Below are positions 46,704 to 55,203 of a stretch of DNA of 64,000 nucleotides, in pieces. Location: assembly GCA_963700865.1 (NCBI GenBank), contig CAVOZC010000018.1:1488001-1552000 (forward strand). Reading direction: 5' to 3'. The DNA is from CAVOGJ01 sp963700865 (GTDB lineage Bacteria > Planctomycetota > Planctomycetia > Pirellulales > Pirellulaceae). Below the pieces are notes generated by a model. The model was not told where the DNA came from and did no database searches. It saw only the letters and a list, made by a program, of their open reading frames with translations. Every line of letters begins with the position of its first letter. Position 1 is the first letter of the stretch. A program made the position numbers and the translations under genes.

Positions 46704-48032
46704 TTAGTTGCAACCACAGCTGGGTTCGGCACAGCCACAGCTGGGCTCGCAGCAGCCACAGTCGCTGGCGCATCCGCAGCCACTGTTGCCACCCATGCAG
46801 CAGCAACGGGAGCGCAGTCTGGCCAGGCAACCACGCAGACGTCCGCCAAAGCCACAGCAACCACAGCCATCGCAGCAGCCACAGTCGTCGCCACAACCAC
46901 AGGCGTCGTCACAGCAAGGATCACAGCATTGCGGAGCGCAAACCTGGATTTCCTTGCAAACCATCTTGCAGACGCAGACCTGGTAAGGAACCTGCTCGCA
47001 ATAAGGCACGCAAACGCAAGTCGTCACGGTCTTGGGCTCGCAGACGGTGTTGTAGCACGTCACGCAACGAGTCCGCGTGCGGCACTCGGGAACCATCTTC
47101 GTGCAGCAGATTTCGCGGCTGCGAGTCTCGCAGCGATAGGAAGTCTTGCAGCACATGCGGGTCCGCGTTTCGCACTTGTAGGAAGTCTTGCAGCACATAC
47201 GGGTGCGTGTTTCACACTTCCAAGTCGTCTTGCAGCACATCCGAGTACGCGTCTCGCAACGGAACGTCGTTACACAATACGTGTAAGGAACTTGTTCGCA
47301 GACGACGCGTCGCACGCAGTAGGGGACTTCCTTCGTGCAGCATTCGGGAACCCAAACGCGGCGGCAGCAAGTCTGTGGGCAGCAAGTCGGGCAACCACAA
47401 GCATCGCGGCCTCGGACCATCACTGTACTCTGGACAGTCTCGAAATGACCACCACGCACGTTGACCGTACGAGTCCGCTGCTCCGTCACCACGCGACGTA
47501 CCGTGCGGTAACCTGTCCGCTGCTCACGCTGCGGAACCCGAACCGTGTAGTTCACGGGCACCTGCGTGCGGACCGGAACACGCACGGTGTAGTTCACCGC
47601 AACTTGTTCCTGCACTGGAACGCGAACCGTGTAGTTGACCGGAACCTCTTCCCTTACGGGAACCCGTACCGTGTAGTTCACCGTCTTGGTTTCCGTTTGC
47701 GGAACCATGACCGTGTATTTCTCTTCCACTTGCTTCGTGACCGGAACGCGACGCATTACGTTGACCGTGTGCGTACGTTCCTCGGTCCGATACTTGCGGA
47801 CCGTCCGCATGCGGGTTTCCATGACTCTTGTCGGTACCATGATCGTTTTTGTGATCATGCCGCTACCAGCGTCCGCTGATCCGTCCGCCGCGACGCCCGC
47901 TCCGTCCGTAACCACGGCTCCACAGCCGTTGTCACATCCGGAAGCAGCCGTCTGGCATCCGCAACCCGCCTGCGCATGGCTAGCCATGAGCAGGGCAAGC
48001 ACAGGTAGCGAGAACAGTGCTTTTCGCAACAT
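46704..48032 (-). CDS. Exported YTV-repeat, cysteine-rich envelope protein
   Basis: About 442 residues. A signal peptide (RKALFSLPVLALLMASHAQA) is followed by a short Cys patch, then residues about 55-200 of a repeat built on VNYTVRVPVREEVP with a period near 16 (YTV domain of planctomycetes). A Cys/Arg region with repeated CETRTRMCCKT (about 270-330) follows, then a Gly/Cys-rich end CCEPSCGCAEPSCGCN, the same motif as the CEPSCGC protein at 35233. It is probably a disulphide-linked wall or surface protein, by inference. ATG 48032 has GGAGA seven bases upstream, and a very strong terminator follows, suggesting high expression. Confidence 0.9.
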   Translation of the reverse strand: MLRKALFSLPVLALLMASHAQAGCGCQTAASGCDNGCGAVVTDGAGVAADGSADAGSGMITKTIMVPTRVMETRMRTVRKYRTEERTHTVNVMRRVPVTKQVEEKYTVMVPQTETKTVNYTVRVPVREEVPVNYTVRVPVQEQVAVNYTVRVPVRTQVPVNYTVRVPQREQRTGYRTVRRVVTEQRTRTVNVRGGHFETVQSTVMVRGRDACGCPTCCPQTCCRRVWVPECCTKEVPYCVRRVVCEQVPYTYCVTTFRCETRTRMCCKTTWKCETRTRMCCKTSYKCETRTRMCCKTSYRCETRSREICCTKMVPECRTRTRCVTCYNTVCEPKTVTTCVCVPYCEQVPYQVCVCKMVCKEIQVCAPQCCDPCCDDACGCGDDCGCCDGCGCCGFGGRLRGCLARLRSRCCCMGGNSGCGCASDCGCCEPSCGCAEPSCGCN

Positions 48033-48586
48033 TCCAAACTCTCCTTTAAAGGGGTAAACAGAACACTTAAGTGTCAGTGTCTCGTCGTCTTGCCGATCTA
48101 TGTCCTCGCGTTTGCACGCGTTTTGCAGAGTGGTAGAAGCCCTCGGACCCAACCGGGACCCGATTCCGATTCGATCCATGCTTCGAGGGAACGCCAGGAT
48201 GATCCCAACGCGCCGTAGGGAACTTTTCGGAAGAACCCGCCGTGGCCAATTAGGTAAATGTGGTTGAATGCGCAGAACGGGTGCTTTACGGTCTACTTTC
48301 CCGGTTTGTTAGGACTTTGCCGCCTCGTCAAGCCTTAACGGGGCCACTTGTGGCAAAAAGAGACCATTCGTACTCCGATTGATGGCGCTGCTATAACCGT
48401 CGCCCTGGCGCTCAGCATGATTGAGGGGAGCGCAACTCCCGATAAACACTTGGGTTGGGCCCCTGCCGGCCAGCCCGCCCGAGCCCCTGGCACCCCATGC
48501 ATGCATGCATGCATCGCTCGTGCATTCCGCGTCCTTGGCCCGGCCCACACGTCGGTGTGCCTGCCCCAGAGAGAAAGGGAGTCCCC
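48033..48586. other. Divergent intergenic region
   Basis: About 550 bases between the YTV gene and the exported coiled-coil gene. It contains a CATG-type microsatellite at 48496-48514 (four and three-quarter copies) and no recognisable gene. Frames that extend through it are extensions of the neighbour. Confidence 0.5.
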
Positions 48587-49270
48587 ATGAAATCCCCGTT
48601 GTCGCCGTTCGCGATTTTGCTGGTCGCCGTTTCCTTTACGGTGGTCGCCCAGGCCCATTCCGGCGACTTACGTTCGTTAAGGGAGGAATACCAGTGCCAA
48701 CAGCGCGCCCTGAGGGCGGCGTTCGAGGCATCCACCGCGGCCTTGCGTCAGGACCACAAGTGTTCACTCGCGGCATTGCACGAGGCGAAACGGTTGGCTC
48801 AGCGAGCGTGCGAGCCCGCGCGAAGCCTGGAACTGGAACGCCTTCGCTGCGCACGGAAGGAGGCCGTCGAGTCGTACCGATGTGGCTTGGACGCATCGCA
48901 GGCCGAGTTTCGCGCAGCGCGACTGCGTCTGGAGGCCTGGTATGCCTTGGCCGCCAGTCGCCTGCGGACCGACACGGTCTTGTGCGCCACAACCGCCACG
49001 CCCGTGGTGCCACCAGTGGCGATGTTGGAGCATCCCGATGGGGGCGTATGGCAGGTGTGGCCCCACGCGGCCGTGCCAGTCTATCCCGGAACTTCGGTGG
49101 AGGACGCGCCTTACTTCGAGGCGCCCGCCATCGATGGGCCCGTGCTGGGAGTGCCCGCCGAGCCGCTCCCCACGCCGGCCGATCCCCTGCGAGACCTGGG
49201 TTCGTCGGGACCAAGCCACACGTCGGCCCTGCTCCGCGACATGTTGCGTGTGGCACTAGCCGACCGATAA
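48587..49270 (+). CDS. Exported coiled-coil protein, function unknown
   Basis: About 227 residues. A signal peptide (KSPLSPFAILLVAVSFTVVAQA) precedes an Ala/Arg/Glu-rich helical part (residues about 25-120; EEYQCQQRALRAAFEASTAA, EAKRLAQRACEPA) likely to form a coiled coil containing several Cys. The remaining 100 residues are Pro-rich and acidic (VPPVAMLEHPDGGVWQVWPH, VPAEPLPTPADPL), probably extended. Start ATG 48587 has GGGAG five bases upstream; longer in-frame ATGs upstream would add an Arg/Pro leader with no signal. No family recognised. Confidence 0.72.
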   Translation: MKSPLSPFAILLVAVSFTVVAQAHSGDLRSLREEYQCQQRALRAAFEASTAALRQDHKCSLAALHEAKRLAQRACEPARSLELERLRCARKEAVESYRCGLDASQAEFRAARLRLEAWYALAASRLRTDTVLCATTATPVVPPVAMLEHPDGGVWQVWPHAAVPVYPGTSVEDAPYFEAPAIDGPVLGVPAEPLPTPADPLRDLGSSGPSHTSALLRDMLRVALADR

Positions 49271-49364
49271 GCGACCGAACGCGCCTGCGGGCGCGAGCGA
49301 CGTGTCTACGGGTTAGTTACTGTGCCGTGTTCCGCCAAGCCGAGTCGTCGATCCGAGACTCAGA

Positions 49365-50372
49365 CTAGCAAGGCAAATCGAACGGATCGCCTCCCCGCAA
49401 GACATATTCAATTCCGATGGCGAGGATCGCATCGTCCACGATTGAGTCCGCGTTTATTGTGCTCACCGTTGCTTCCACGGAAGTGGTCTTTGGTGGGTGC
49501 GCCAAAATGTCACTGAGAATCACGAACTCGTAGCCACCGCCTCCGATGATCTGCATGGATGCGTCACTGTCCTGGTTTACGAGGCCGCCGATGACGACGT
49601 CATCGTCGCCGCCTCCCATTGAAAACCGGACCTTACCGACATAGTCCATGCGGTTGACCCGCACGGCGTCTGTCCCAGCCCCCATGGTGACATTGAGCGT
49701 GTTCAGGAACAGTCCCTGCATGAGGGCGACGTCGTCGCCGCTTCCCATATTAATGCTCGACGTCCCCATGACCGAGACGCAGTGGGCGAGCCCCAACATG
49801 TCATTGCCTGACCCTCCTTGCACGCGCAATCTGCCGCTCATCTGGACGTCGGAAAACCCCAGCAGGTCGTCGTCCGAGCCCAGATTAAAGTTGGCGTCGC
49901 GCTGCACGTGCGAGCCAAACACACCGACAGTATCGTCCCCGCTGCCGGTGATCACCCGCAAATTACGTAAGACCGCGATGCCGTCAATCTCCAGGTAATC
50001 ATCGGCACCCTTCAAGTTGATCACCAGGTCCTGCGGAACCGCGTGGAAGCTGCCAGTCCAAAAGTACTGCTGATTCGCGCCATTAATCGTCGTACCCGTT
50101 CCCGCCTTCCCTTCGACGTTAATATTACCCAAGCCGTCCGCTGTCACGAGGATCTGATTGGCTTCTTGGGAACCCGTAATCCGCAGGGTTCCCGCATTGG
50201 TGAGTACGGCGGTCACGTTGCCCGCCAGCAGCAGCCGCGATTCGAGCGGCTCGACCGACCCATCGATGATCCATCGCCCTTCGTCGCTCGGTCGCCTCAT
50301 ACGCTGCGATCCCCAGTTTGAAAAATCACGCTCGCGGACCCGACTTAACATGTTGACCAGCGACTTGAACAT
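49365..50372 (-). CDS. LEPR-type exported protein with Gly/Asp beta-repeats
   Basis: About 335 residues. The motif SVEPLESRLLLAG (about 38-50) is a LEPR-XLL-like export signal without a classic signal peptide. The remainder has repeats of about 23 residues with GSGDD/GGSGND turns (ITGSGDDTVGVFGS, RVQGGSGNDMLGLAH, INMGSGDDVALMQG, FSMGGGDDDVVIGG), like RTX calcium-binding rolls but less regular. It is probably secreted or surface-bound and may bind calcium. A closely similar protein lies at 53809-55028. Overall start is the ATG at 50372; an upstream ribosome binding site is not obvious. Confidence 0.82.
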   Translation of the reverse strand: MFKSLVNMLSRVRERDFSNWGSQRMRRPSDEGRWIIDGSVEPLESRLLLAGNVTAVLTNAGTLRITGSQEANQILVTADGLGNINVEGKAGTGTTINGANQQYFWTGSFHAVPQDLVINLKGADDYLEIDGIAVLRNLRVITGSGDDTVGVFGSHVQRDANFNLGSDDDLLGFSDVQMSGRLRVQGGSGNDMLGLAHCVSVMGTSSINMGSGDDVALMQGLFLNTLNVTMGAGTDAVRVNRMDYVGKVRFSMGGGDDDVVIGGLVNQDSDASMQIIGGGGYEFVILSDILAHPPKTTSVEATVSTINADSIVDDAILAIGIEYVLRGGDPFDLPC

Positions 50373-50928
50373 GACACGTACCCCTCATGGCCGGATGTGG
50401 ATGGATTCTCAGGATGAAGTTGCCAACGACCGCAGGAACGATCTGGGCCGGGAAACGCCTGGGAGCCCCTGCCGCAGGCACTCCCGCGCCGAGATGGTTG
50501 ACCACTGAACCAAGAACTTCGCGATTGTTGTGCCAATTCCCCCGGGAAGTTCCGCTTCCGCGCCGCCACCTCTGTCGAGGCGAGACCCTGGGACTGGTGT
50601 CTGCCGCCGCCACAGCAACCGCGCAGCACAACGGCGAATCGTACCTGCTTGAGTGGTTGAGCCGCGGATCAGGACGCGCAAATCCATACCTGCTGAAGAG
50701 CGCACTTGAACGCACAGTTGCGGTGTGCGATGACGCGCAGTGCGCGACCGATGCCCCACGGCCAGGTCCATGCCGGCTTGCCAACACCTGTCGCTGCGCC
50801 GTGCCGGCTTGGCTAAGATAGAGACAACCGTGGCTCTCCCAACGTCCGTGAGATGGGTCGCTTGGGCCCACCTCGTTCCACTCGCCGTGCCGTAAGATTC
50901 GAACCGCGTTTTCAGCACGAGGCACCGC
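50373..50928. other. Divergent intergenic region
   Basis: About 556 bases between the LEPR-type gene and the acyltransferase. Frames through it translate to Arg/Ser/Pro-rich sequence without domains. No hairpin terminator or tRNA is seen. Confidence 0.45.
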
Positions 50929-52141
50929 TTGAATCGACAGCCTTTCGGAGTTCCGTGGCGGCACTGGGAACCTCGGCTGAGTCCGCTGTGGGTGCGACTG
51001 ACTCACGGTTATCGGCGTCGCGAAATTCGCCGTCAGCAGCGAATTCGAAGCATCGACATCGTCGGCGGCCAGCGGCTGACTGATCTTCTCCGCGCGGGAC
51101 ATGGAGTCCTCATCTGCCCGAATCATTCCACTCACTTTGATTCTAATTGTCTTTACCTGGCCGCCGACAAACTCCAGTTACCCCTCTATTTCATGACCGC
51201 TTGGCAGGTCTTTGCGGCCTACGGCTTGTTCGGTCAATGGGCGTTGCAGCGATCCGGTTGTTTCAGCATCAATCGCGAGGGGAATGATCGGGCGGCATTT
51301 AAACAAGCCGTGGACATTCTGCAGCACCAACCCTATCCGCTCGTGATTTTTCCGGAGGGGGACATCTACCACCTGTCGGACATCGTGATGCCCTTTCGTG
51401 AGGGAGCCGCGGCGATCGCGCTGGCCGCGGCACGAAAGTCAACGCGCCCCGTGACAATCCTGCCGGTCTCGATCCGCTTTCGTTATCTGGAGGACCCGAC
51501 TCCCCAGTTGCGGGAGCAACTCACGGTGCTGGAGGAGCGGCTCTACCTGCATCCGGATGATGCGGCGGACCTGAAACAACGCATCCTCAAGCTGTCGGCC
51601 GCTTTGATCGCCCTGAAGGAAATCGACTACCTGGGATATACCCGCGAGGGAGAGCGATCGGAGCGGCTCGCCTTTCTATCCAACCATGTGCTCAGCCGTC
51701 TCGAGGATAAGTACCGCATGCCGCACGGCGATGCGATTCCCGAACGCGTAAAGCAGTTACGGCAGCGACTGATCAAGCTGGTGGATGAGGCACCTCCACG
51801 GGATGGCATGCCTTCCCAGCACCCCCAGGTCGTCGATAGCTTACTCGACATGGAACACCTCTTCTTTGTGACCCAGCTCTATAGTTATCGCGGCGATTAT
51901 CTAGCGGGCCAACCGACGATCGAACGGGTTGCCGAGACGGTCGACAAGCTGGAAGAAGACGTGCTGCAGTCGACCTACCCGACGGTCCGTGGCCGTCGGG
52001 ACGTCACGATTCGCTTCGGGAGATCCGATTTCCGTGTCGGCCGAGCGTGGCGGCCGCGAGCAGACAGCATGCCTGACACGGGAGCTGCAGTCGGCGGTGC
52101 AGCGGCTGCTCAGCGAATCCAGCGTGGCAGGCAGCAGCTAA
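50929..52141 (+). CDS. PlsC-type 1-acylglycerol-3-phosphate acyltransferase-like protein; one frame change near the C-terminus
   Basis: About 404 residues. ICPNHSTHFDSNCLYLA holds the catalytic NHxxxxD motif and VIFPEGDIYHLSD the FPEG substrate motif of the PlsC family, with ALQRSGCFSINREGNDRAAF between them as usual. The C-terminal 200 residues (RLYLHPDDAADLKQRILKL, VRGRRDVTIRFG) are a second domain common in longer planctomycete members. It should acylate a lysophospholipid or other glycerolipid. The start is TTG 50929 with GAGG six bases upstream. Near 52018 one extra base shifts the frame; the next frame reads DPISVSAERGGREQT and stops at 52141. Without it, the reading runs into Arg-rich sequence. 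Confidence 0.83.
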
Positions 52142-53584
52142 AGGCGCTCCGCCACCTGCGATTCCGCGACCGACTTGCAGGTCGACAACGAACGATGCGC
52201 CTTCCATGGGGGCGCGGACCGGCTCCTTTGGCCATCCAATGACCGTGCAGGCGTGACCGCAGCAGCAGTCCCGAGCCAAGCAGTCCCCAGGCGCCATCGC
52301 GCCGCCGCTCGGCTCCGGTACGGGTGCGCCGACGAGGTCGATCAGCATGTCGTCCAATTGGGCTCGCCAATTGCCCCAGGAGTGGCTCTCGTTGGCCGTC
52401 GTATACCGAAAATCGTAACCTTCAGCCGCCAGCAGATCCGCGAACGGACCGGCCCCGCTGCTATCTCGGATCGTTCCATTCGTCATGAAGATCCGCACGC
52501 GATCGACCAATGCCTGATTACGATAAGCCGCGGTGACGCTCTCATCCACCCAGAACGCGGGCGACTGGATGCCCAGGTTTTGGAAGACATCGTTCTCGAC
52601 CGCGCCCACATAGGCGGAATTCAGTCCTCCCAGCGACGTTCCCAGGATCGTCCGATCGGCGGCCGCCGTCGACGTCGCGTACCGCCCGTCGATATGGCTG
52701 ACCAATTCGTCAGCGAGAAAGGCCGCGAAATCGCGGTTGGAAACATACTGCTCTGCCCGCTGATTCACGCCCGTATCGGGATGACGCGGATCGACGAATA
52801 CCGCCACCAGCGGGCGCAGCTGCCCGGCGGCTATCAGATTGTCGATCACCTGCACCGCCGAGCCGAGATAGTCGGCCGCATACTCATGACCATCCGTGAA
52901 ATAGACGGTTGGCAGCGGCGGTCCTTGCGGATCGAAACCGGCGGGCGTGTAGACTCTGAATTGCACGTCCTGCCCCAGTCGCCCGCTCGTGATCCGCTGG
53001 TTTCCAGAAAGGGTCCCATGGTCGATCCCCATTTGCTGAATCGTCTCGAGGGGATACTGATAATCGGGCATCCGCAATTCGCTATTGGGTCCGAACCCGC
53101 CCCACATTTGCAGCGGGTTCGCCGGATCGAGGATCCAGTTTCCGTTCACGACCAGCTTGTAGTCGACGCGGGCATCCGAGGGCAGGACACGCTCGACCAT
53201 CTGGATATCGCTCTGTCCGACGGCTTGTCCCCGCCAGCCTCCGGCATTTGGATTCCAACCGTTTGCATCGCCCGGCCAACTGACCGAACCTCCTCCGCGG
53301 TAAAGAAATGCGACCTGGTTGTCCTGGGCATAGGGGACCTGCCCTGCGGTCCGCAGCTGCTGCCAAAACGCAGTGACTTCCGCGGTGCGTTGTATCGGGT
53401 CCGCCAGATTGGCAACCCGCAGCAATTCCGCCCTGAAATCCGCATAGCTGGCAAAGAGCGGTGTCCGTACGTAGTTCGGATCGGGTGGCTCCTGTCCCTG
53501 CGCCATCATTCCGAAGAGGACCGTTAACAAAACGGCCCACCGTCCCCAATGCGGATTCCCCGACCCGCGCCGTTGATGATTCAT
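52110..53584 (-). CDS. PEP-CTERM esterase of the enterochelin-esterase (Fes) type
   Basis: About 490 residues. A signal peptide leads into a carbohydrate-binding-48-like domain (QVAFLYRGGGSVSWPGDANGW, VDYKLVVNGNWILDPANP) and an esterase domain: TVYFTDGHEYAADYLG, RTILGTSLGGLNSAYVGA with nucleophile Ser in GTSLGG, and ANESHSWGNWRAQL with the catalytic His. The order matches Fes/IroE esterases, which open siderophore trilactones, although other esters are possible. The PVPEPSGG sorting signal is followed in the same frame by a Cys-rich tail; one base shift gives AWGLLGSGLLLRSRLHG, a better PEP-CTERM helix, so a frame change near 52320 is likely. The end coordinate is uncertain (52004-52138). Confidence 0.78.
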
Positions 53585-53808
53585 CGTGTTCGTTCTCTCC
53601 CCTTACGCGACACGCCCTGCGGCTGGGCTGGCTATACTGCCCCGTCGGGCGTGAATCGATTCGCGGTTCCGCCGGGCGAGCCCAGTAGGATGGTCCTGGT
53701 CAGACATGGCGGCCCGCCATGGCCTTCAGTCCGCAGTGTAACTTCCCGCCACAGCAAAAAACACAGGTCGAGGGCCGGCGGCGAGAGAGGATCGAGGTCG
53801 GACGTCGG

Positions 53809-55028
53809 TCAGACGGTCCGTTCAAACCCGCTGATGATGGGAGTCACGGTCGACGGATAACTCGTGGCGGCTTCCGACATCGTGTCAAATCCGCGGCCGC
53901 CCATGGCCAGGACCGTATCCGCGAATGCCGTCGCCTGCAGCACGCACAGGTCGTCCCCCGCTCCCAAGTCGGTGACGATCGAGCCGCCAATGGTCATCCC
54001 ATTCAGTTCCGCCGAATCGTTCCCCGCGCCAGGCGGAGGATGGTGTGGCCGAGGGTTTCACCACGCCGCAGCAGTACGGTGTCGTTCCCTTGAGCCGCGA
54101 TCAGTGAAAAATCGTGTAGTCCCGTGCAGCGATCGGTACTGGCCGTGTCATTGCCGGCACCCAGCGAGACGTGCAATCCGATGACGTCCTTTACCTGATC
54201 CAGTACCAGATTGTCATTGCCACGGCCAAGTCCCACGGTCGCGTCGTGCCAGCCGTTCGATCGACGCAACGTCAGACGGTCGTTGCCCGAGCCGCCTTGG
54301 CAGTTCACCGACGAGTTCAGCACGCAGCGATCGATCAGCAGGACGTCGCTTCCGTCGCGGAGATTGATCTTAAGTGTGCCACGCAAATTCAGCCGGTCGA
54401 TCCTCACATCATCATTACCGCCCTGGGTACGGACGTTTGCCGCTCCCTGGGTGGTGACATTGATGAGATCGAGGTCGTCTCGGCCGTTGCTGCCGGTGAA
54501 ATTGAAATTGCTCCGAATGGTCGTCGCGCTGAAATACGTCGTCTCGACGCTGGTGGGCGCATTTGCGTCGACGGAATTCCCCATCGAAACCCGCGCATCG
54601 CGACCGATGGTCGAGTTGGTAACGCGGAGTTTGTCCCAGCCACGGCCCATGGACGCCTTTAGGTCCCGGCCGATTTGCACGCGGGTGCATTCGACCGAAT
54701 CGTCACCCGATTGCATTTCCAAGCGCAAGTCACGGACGCTGTTGGGATGGGAAAGAGCGATCGCGTGCGAGGCGGCGGTCACGCCGTCCAGCGAAATCTG
54801 CGTGCCGGCGGTGCCGCGAATCGTGAGCGTTGATCCGCTTTGAACGATGCTGACCACATTATCGGCATCGTCGCCCCGCAATACCAGGTCGCCCCAACGA
54901 CCCAAGGAGACTTCGACGACGCCCGCCAACATGCGCCGGCTCTCCAGAGGTTCGCAGGCAAATGCCAGATCGGACGGAGCCGTGGCGGGTCGGCCGTTGG
55001 TGTGGCAATTCGGCATGGAGCTGCTCAA
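53809..55028 (-). CDS. LEPR-type exported protein with Gly/Asp beta-repeats; one frame change
   Basis: About 405 residues. FACEPLESRRMLAGVV (about 23-38) is the LEPR-XLL-like motif. Repeats of about 23 residues follow (EMQSGDDSVECTRVQIGRDL, VNCQGGSGNDRLTLRRSN, VSLGAGNDTASTDRC), each ending in a G-x-G-[ND]-D type turn, as in the protein at 49365, to which it is probably a paralogue. Near 54010 the frame changes (RGTIRRN to ELNGMTIGGSIVTDLG), after which GAGDDLCVLQATAFAD and the end at 53809 follow. Secreted or surface location is inferred from the LEPR motif. Confidence 0.8.
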
Positions 55029-55203
55029 GTCAAAAGTCGAGGAACCGAACGTTTACCCGTGGGGACTTGGAAAACGTAGGTCACCGCAGCAGACTTGTCG
55101 CCGCTTTCTTCACACCAATCCCCCCAGACGTCACATTCCCACCATGGTTTCGAAGTGGGGCGCGAACAAATCGGCACATATGCCATCGTCCTGGGGAGCG
55201 CGG

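Noticed and set aside
46413..47879. Plus-strand frame of 488 residues rich in Ala/Thr/Arg
   Set aside because: It is antisense to the YTV protein, whose Cys-codon repeats leave the opposite strand open.
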